Shown: piece by piece, positions 5,548 through 8,624 of the stretch
Position numbering within the stretch: position 1 is the stretch's first letter
Layout of the letters: every line of letters starts with the position of its first letter
Source of the DNA: Prevotellaceae bacterium
GTDB taxonomy: Bacteria; Bacteroidota; Bacteroidia; Bacteroidales; UBA932
Reading direction: 5' to 3'
Assembly: GCA_031273285.1 (NCBI GenBank)
Contig: JAISSE010000108.1
Coordinates: forward strand, 1-8,624
Length of the DNA: 8,624 nt
Position numbers and translations under genes: made by a program
Notes under the pieces: model-generated
The model's database searches: none
The model's input: the letters and a program-made list of their open reading frames with translations, nothing else
What the model was told of the DNA's origin: nothing

Positions 5548-6753
5548 ATGAAACGAATTTTGTTGATTATATGGAGCTTGGCGCTGTTCGCGGCTTGCAG
5601 CGACAACGAAAAAGCGGCGTCCGATTTGACCGTGATTCCCTCGCTGATTGAGTTCGATAACACCGAATCGGTGCAAAAAATTCATATCGGGTCGAACACT
5701 GCGTGGAAAACGGCATCGACTGCCGAAGAATGGTGCACCGTGTCGATATTGCAGAAATTCGGCAACGACACAGCCGAAATAAGAGTTGTGGAAAACACCG
5801 CATATTATGAGCGCATTGCATATGTCTCGTTCAGCAATCCGGAAAATACAATTGTCCGGACTGTCAAAGTGATTCAAAAATCGCTTGGACGACAGATGTT
5901 CAGGGAGGACGACAGTTTGACGCTCGTCAAATTCTATGACGCGACGGGCGGCGACCAGTGGACGGACAATACGGGATGGAAAACATCCAGCTTGGAAAAC
6001 TGGTACGGTGTTGTTATTAAAAACGACCGTGTTACGGGTATAAAATTCGACAGCAACAACCTTTCTGGAGCATTAATCCCCGAACTTGGAGAGCTGGCAA
6101 TGCTGGATACTCTTTCCATTGTTTCGGAAAAAGACGTAACAGGCTCTATTCCCGTTGCAATAGCCGATTTGCCGAATCTGGCGTATCTGAATATTTCGGG
6201 AACGTCCGTTTCGGGAAATATCCCTCCGCAACTTGGCAATCTTGCCGCACTGGAAGAATTGATTTTATCCGAAAATCCGAATGTTACGGGTACAGTACCG
6301 GCAGAACTCGGCAATCTTGTCAATCTGAAAAAACTTGATATAAACAGCCTGCCTGCCACCGACAAAAGTATCCCCGCCGAATTGGGGAATCTTGTCAATC
6401 TGAAATACTTGGCTTTGGATTCATGCAATTTAAACGGCGCCATTCCCGGCGAAATATTCGGCTTGACGAATTTGGAGTATTTGTCGCTTAACAACAATAA
6501 ATTAGGAGTGGATTTCCCTGTGGGCGTAACAGCGCTGACAAAATTGAAGCATCTGATTTTGTCCGGCAATAATTTTCTGGGGACAATTCCCGAAGAATTA
6601 GCTGATTTGGAACTCGTAACGCTCCGTCTCGAAAACAACTATTTGAGCGGCACTATTCCGGATGGAATTTTAAGCAAAATCGACGGTAATTTATTCAGTG
6701 TCTGTCCGCAGAAATTTGATTTTCCATCTTTCGGCAATCATGAATGCCAATAA
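5548..6753 (+). CDS. BACON domain and leucine-rich-repeat lipoprotein
   Basis: The 401-residue product begins with a lipoprotein signal ending in SLALFAAC (lipidated Cys17). Residues 26-111 form a BACON-type domain: WKTASTAEEWCTV followed by beta strands and ending TVKVIQK. Residues about 121-160 are a cap seen before plant-type leucine-rich repeats (SLTLVKFYDATGGDQWTDNT, then NWYGVV and RVTGIKF). From about 165 to 385 are eight or so repeats of the LxxLxLxxNxLxGxIPxxLgnL type. Neighbouring repeats share an exact 18-base stretch at 6313-6330 and 6388-6405, 75 nt (25 codons) apart, pointing to recent repeat duplication. The protein is expected on the outer membrane or cell surface, where BACON domains and LRRs mediate glycan or protein binding; the ligand is unknown. 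The next gene starts within its last codons. ATG 5548 gives a complete signal peptide. Confidence 0.92.
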   Translation: MKRILLIIWSLALFAACSDNEKAASDLTVIPSLIEFDNTESVQKIHIGSNTAWKTASTAEEWCTVSILQKFGNDTAEIRVVENTAYYERIAYVSFSNPENTIVRTVKVIQKSLGRQMFREDDSLTLVKFYDATGGDQWTDNTGWKTSSLENWYGVVIKNDRVTGIKFDSNNLSGALIPELGELAMLDTLSIVSEKDVTGSIPVAIADLPNLAYLNISGTSVSGNIPPQLGNLAALEELILSENPNVTGTVPAELGNLVNLKKLDINSLPATDKSIPAELGNLVNLKYLALDSCNLNGAIPGEIFGLTNLEYLSLNNNKLGVDFPVGVTALTKLKHLILSGNNFLGTIPEELADLELVTLRLENNYLSGTIPDGILSKIDGNLFSVCPQKFDFPSFGNHECQ

Positions 6754-7327
6754 AACCGGACTGACAAATTTCATATCATATTGCAGCATAGATAAAAACG
6801 GGGTTGTTGTCGATGATAAAAAGGTTTTTGAAGGGACTGATACCGATGTTTTGACATATTTTGATAATATTTTGAAACACTTTGAGATAGACTGTCCGAA
6901 GTTTGCCAAAATGGACGCGATGACAAAACTGGGATTTTTAACTGCGGAAATATTGCTGAACAATATACCGGAACATGTTGAAAATCTTTCTCCCTATGAA
7001 TGCGGTATTTTATTGAGCAACAGTTCTTCGAGCCTGAATACCGATTTCAATTACTGGGATACGTTTAAACGGATACCGAGTCCCTCGACGTTTGTATACA
7101 CTCTTCCCAACGTGGTCAATGCCGAAATATGTATCCGCCACGGCTTTAAAGGTGAAAACATGTTTTTCACAGCCGACAGTTTCGCTTCGTCCGGCGTCGT
7201 GGAGTATGCAAATGCCTTGTTTGCCGACGGAAGTCTCAAATTTTGCCTGTGCGGATGGGTCGAATTGCTGAAAGATGAATACAATGCGGTTATTTTCGCC
7301 GCAAAAACCGGATTTGTCCGCGAATAA
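6740..7327 (+). CDS. Short beta-ketoacyl synthase-like protein (no catalytic cysteine)
   Basis: This 195-residue protein resembles the short ketosynthase-like or chain-length-factor-like proteins of Bacteroidetes aryl polyene/flexirubin clusters. Supporting segments are KMDAMTKLGFLTAEILL, YECGILLSNSSSSLNTDFNY, STFVYTLPNVVNAEICIRHG and CLCGWVELLKDEYNAVIF. Where ketosynthases have the active-site TACSS, this reads SFASS (147-151), with Ala149 in the cysteine position; the C-terminal half with the two histidines is absent. It is therefore unlikely to catalyse condensation and may be a partner or structural subunit, or may have another role. The start chosen is ATG 6740, inside the LRR gene (14-nt overlap); a GTG at 6698 would add 14 residues but overlaps further. 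No acyl carrier protein, dehydratase or ligase genes lie nearby. The last residues (KTGFVRE) appear to come from a dispersed repeat. Assignment is from pattern memory. Confidence 0.68.
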   Translation: MNANKTGLTNFISYCSIDKNGVVVDDKKVFEGTDTDVLTYFDNILKHFEIDCPKFAKMDAMTKLGFLTAEILLNNIPEHVENLSPYECGILLSNSSSSLNTDFNYWDTFKRIPSPSTFVYTLPNVVNAEICIRHGFKGENMFFTADSFASSGVVEYANALFADGSLKFCLCGWVELLKDEYNAVIFAAKTGFVRE

Positions 7328-7420
7328 GTTTTTATCCACGAAACGTAAGTTTTTTGTATCCACGAATTTTCACGAAATCCGACGTAGTCAATTTCACGAA
7401 CTTTGCCACGAATTTCACCG
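7301..7420 (+). repeat. CACGAA-type dispersed repeat, copy 2, entering the end of the synthase-like gene
   Basis: From 7334 this reads ATCCACGAAACGTAAGTT, then ATCCACGAATTTTCACGAA, CCGACGTAGTCAATTTCACG and further CACGAA units, matching copy 1. The part from 7301 to 7324 (GCAAAAACCGG, then TTTGTCCGCGAA) matches the inverted copy at 5433-5408 with one mismatch and two single-base gaps. Thus the last seven codons and the TAA of the synthase-like gene lie inside the repeat. Confidence 0.65.
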
Positions 7421-7469
7421 ATTTAATACCCGTTTTTGCTTTGTGTTCGTATTTGAAATGCGCACATAT

Positions 7470-7505
7470 AAAAAGTCGAAACGGGATTGTTCCCGTTTCG
7501 ACTTT
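7470..7505 (-). terminator. Intrinsic terminator of the sugar isomerase gene
   Basis: A perfect 15-bp stem, AAAGTCGAAACGGGA at 7472-7486 and its complement at 7491-7505, encloses the loop TTGT. Read on the minus strand, the stem ends in a run of five T (7474-7470), and it lies about 25 nt after the isomerase stop codon. It would stop minus-strand transcription. On the + strand the stem ends in only three T, so it may act weakly for the synthase-like transcript, whose stop is 144 nt away. Confidence 0.85.
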
Positions 7506-7530
7506 CCGACTGAAATAACCGTCGATGCGA

Positions 7531-8523
7531 TTATTTCCCGAAATTTGCATCGAAAGCAATTGCCGACGGTTGGAAATCGGTCGATTTAACCAGTTTACAT
7601 GATTCAATCGCTCCCTGTTCGCGGTCCATCGCGCTGTCTTCCCATTCTACCGACAGAGGTCCGGTATAACCGATGGAATTAAGAGCGCGGATGATTTCCT
7701 CGAACTTGATTTTTCCCCGTCCGAGACTTCGAAAGTTCCAGTAACGACGCGGGTCTCCGAACGTTACGTGTCCGCCGAAAACTCCGACCTGTTTCGGCGT
7801 ATCGCTCCAGTACACGTCTTTCATGTGAACATGGAAAATACGCTCCGAAAATTCGTAGATGAAATCCACATAATCCACACCCTGGTATCCCAGATGGCTC
7901 GGATCGTAGTTGAATCCGAAAGCGGGGTGATTGTCAAGAGCGTTCAGGGCGCGACGGGCGGAAAAAGTGTCGAAAGCTATCTCCGAAGGATGCACTTCCA
8001 GAGCATACCTGATTCCCAGACGGCTGTATTCGTCCAGAATCGGTTTGAAACGGCGTCCGAAATCACGGTAGCCTTCTTCAATCATTTCGTCCGATACGGG
8101 AGGAAACGAATATAAAAGATGCCAGATAGAACTGCCGGTAAATCCGACAACAGTATCGACACCCAGCGCTTTTGCCGCATGAGCGGTTTGAATCAGCGAC
8201 TCGGCAGCACGCCGGCGCACTCCTTCCGGTTCGCCGTCGCCCCAGACATAATCGGGCAGAATCTCTTTATGACGGCGCGGGTCAATGTTGTCGCACACCG
8301 CCTGACCGATGAGGTGTGTGGAAATGGTGAATAATTTCAGGTCGTGCTTTTTCAGCAAGTCCCGAATGCCCTGATAATAGGCAGGGTCGGTTTGCCTTAC
8401 ATCCAAATGAACCGGTATGCCCAGTTCAAGACCGTCGTAACCAAAAGTTTTTGCTTTTTCGCAAACTGTTTCGAGGGAAAGATCTCCCCACTGAAGTGTG
8501 TACAAAGTAACAGGACGTCCCAT
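7531..8523 (-). CDS. Sugar phosphate isomerase/epimerase, xylose isomerase-like TIM barrel
   Basis: This 330-residue protein belongs to the xylose isomerase-like TIM-barrel superfamily (AP endonuclease 2 fold, as in IolE and YcjR). The probable divalent metal ligands are all visible: Glu176 (LEVHPSE), Asp207 ([11 protein letters not shown]), His233 (HVHMKD) and Glu293 (SVEWED). An N-terminal strand pattern, [10 protein letters not shown] (28-37), is also typical. There is no signal peptide, so it is cytoplasmic. Such enzymes isomerise or epimerise sugars, inositols or their keto derivatives and often sit beside Gfo/Idh/MocA oxidoreductases; the substrate is not predictable here, and no partner gene lies inside the window, though one could lie past 8624. 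It is about 40-50 residues longer than minimal members, which is common among Bacteroidetes homologues. ATG 8523 is well placed, with a promoter upstream and a strong terminator after the stop; it is transcribed alone or is first in its unit. Confidence 0.93.
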   Translation of the reverse strand: MGRPVTLYTLQWGDLSLETVCEKAKTFGYDGLELGIPVHLDVRQTDPAYYQGIRDLLKKHDLKLFTISTHLIGQAVCDNIDPRRHKEILPDYVWGDGEPEGVRRRAAESLIQTAHAAKALGVDTVVGFTGSSIWHLLYSFPPVSDEMIEEGYRDFGRRFKPILDEYSRLGIRYALEVHPSEIAFDTFSARRALNALDNHPAFGFNYDPSHLGYQGVDYVDFIYEFSERIFHVHMKDVYWSDTPKQVGVFGGHVTFGDPRRYWNFRSLGRGKIKFEEIIRALNSIGYTGPLSVEWEDSAMDREQGAIESCKLVKSTDFQPSAIAFDANFGK

Positions 8524-8575
8524 AATTGATAATTTTTTTAATATTACAATTCCAAAGAATTAAGATTTATCGCCC

Positions 8576-8583
8576 CAAAGATA
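8576..8583 (-). promoter_or_regulatory. -7 element for the sugar isomerase gene
   Basis: The minus strand reads TATCTTTG (8583-8576), an exact TAnnTTTG match. It would give a transcript start near 8569 and a leader of about 45 nt before ATG 8523. The -33 element is poor (TTTC at a 17-bp distance), so only the -7 element is called. Confidence 0.5.
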
Positions 8584-8624
8584 TGAAATTTTTTCGATAC
8601 GAAATACGAAAATGTCAAAAAAAA

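Noticed and set aside
5934..6638. 234-codon minus-strand open frame under the LRR gene
   Set aside because: The repeat periodicity mirrors the LRR codons on the + strand; no signal or family pattern of its own.
7334..7420. CRISPR-like array of CACGAA units
   Set aside because: The units are short, vary in length and abut one another without unique spacers of constant size; no cas genes are present.
7275..7589. 104-codon + strand frame running through the repeat and terminator
   Set aside because: It crosses a perfect terminator hairpin and repeat DNA, and overlaps the ends of two well-supported genes.

Overview
The window looks like a chromosomal segment from a member of the Bacteroidales (Bacteroidota). 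The evidence is a BACON-domain lipoprotein, a two-membrane-type PpiD/SurA chaperone of about 700 residues, Bacteroidetes-style lipoprotein signals, AT-rich intergenic DNA, and several promoters of the TTTG-N19-TAnnTTTG type. No rRNA, tRNA or CRISPR array was seen. The genus cannot be given from sequence alone.

Layout, left to right. (1) 1-359, + strand: the 3' end of a PD-(D/E)XK nuclease/AAA-ATPase-like gene that enters from outside the window. (2) 360-1069: a gene-poor stretch with a CACGAA-type intergenic repeat, an internally deleted insertion sequence that keeps its promoter, both transposase ends and probable terminal inverted repeats, then a short GC-richer block. (3) 1070-2757, - strand: a tight three-gene operon, read as OmpA-like peptidoglycan-binding lipoprotein, then FtsB/DivIC-like septum protein, then CvpA-family membrane protein. 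(4) 2758-3274: a 517-bp divergent intergenic region with four degenerate TTTTTGCCGA units. (5) 3275-5368, + strand: PpiD-like periplasmic peptidyl-prolyl isomerase. (6) 5369-5547: an inverted copy of the CACGAA repeat and a promoter. (7) 5548-7327, + strand: a BACON plus leucine-rich-repeat lipoprotein, overlapped by 14 nt by a short beta-ketoacyl-synthase-like gene. (8) 7328-7530: a third repeat copy and a strong hairpin terminator between convergent genes. (9) 7531-8523, - strand: a xylose-isomerase-like TIM-barrel sugar phosphate isomerase/epimerase with its promoter.

Most of the named genes act in the cell envelope: peptidoglycan anchoring and division (OmpA-like, FtsB-like, CvpA), outer-membrane protein folding (PpiD) and surface binding (LRR lipoprotein). 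The sugar isomerase and the synthase-like gene are metabolic and appear unrelated to their neighbours. No obvious defence or biosynthetic system is present. The most unusual points are the MITE-like deleted IS, a dispersed repeat that sits just 3' of every + strand gene end and seems to supply the last codons and stop of one gene, and an orphan ketosynthase-like protein with alanine where the catalytic cysteine would be expected.
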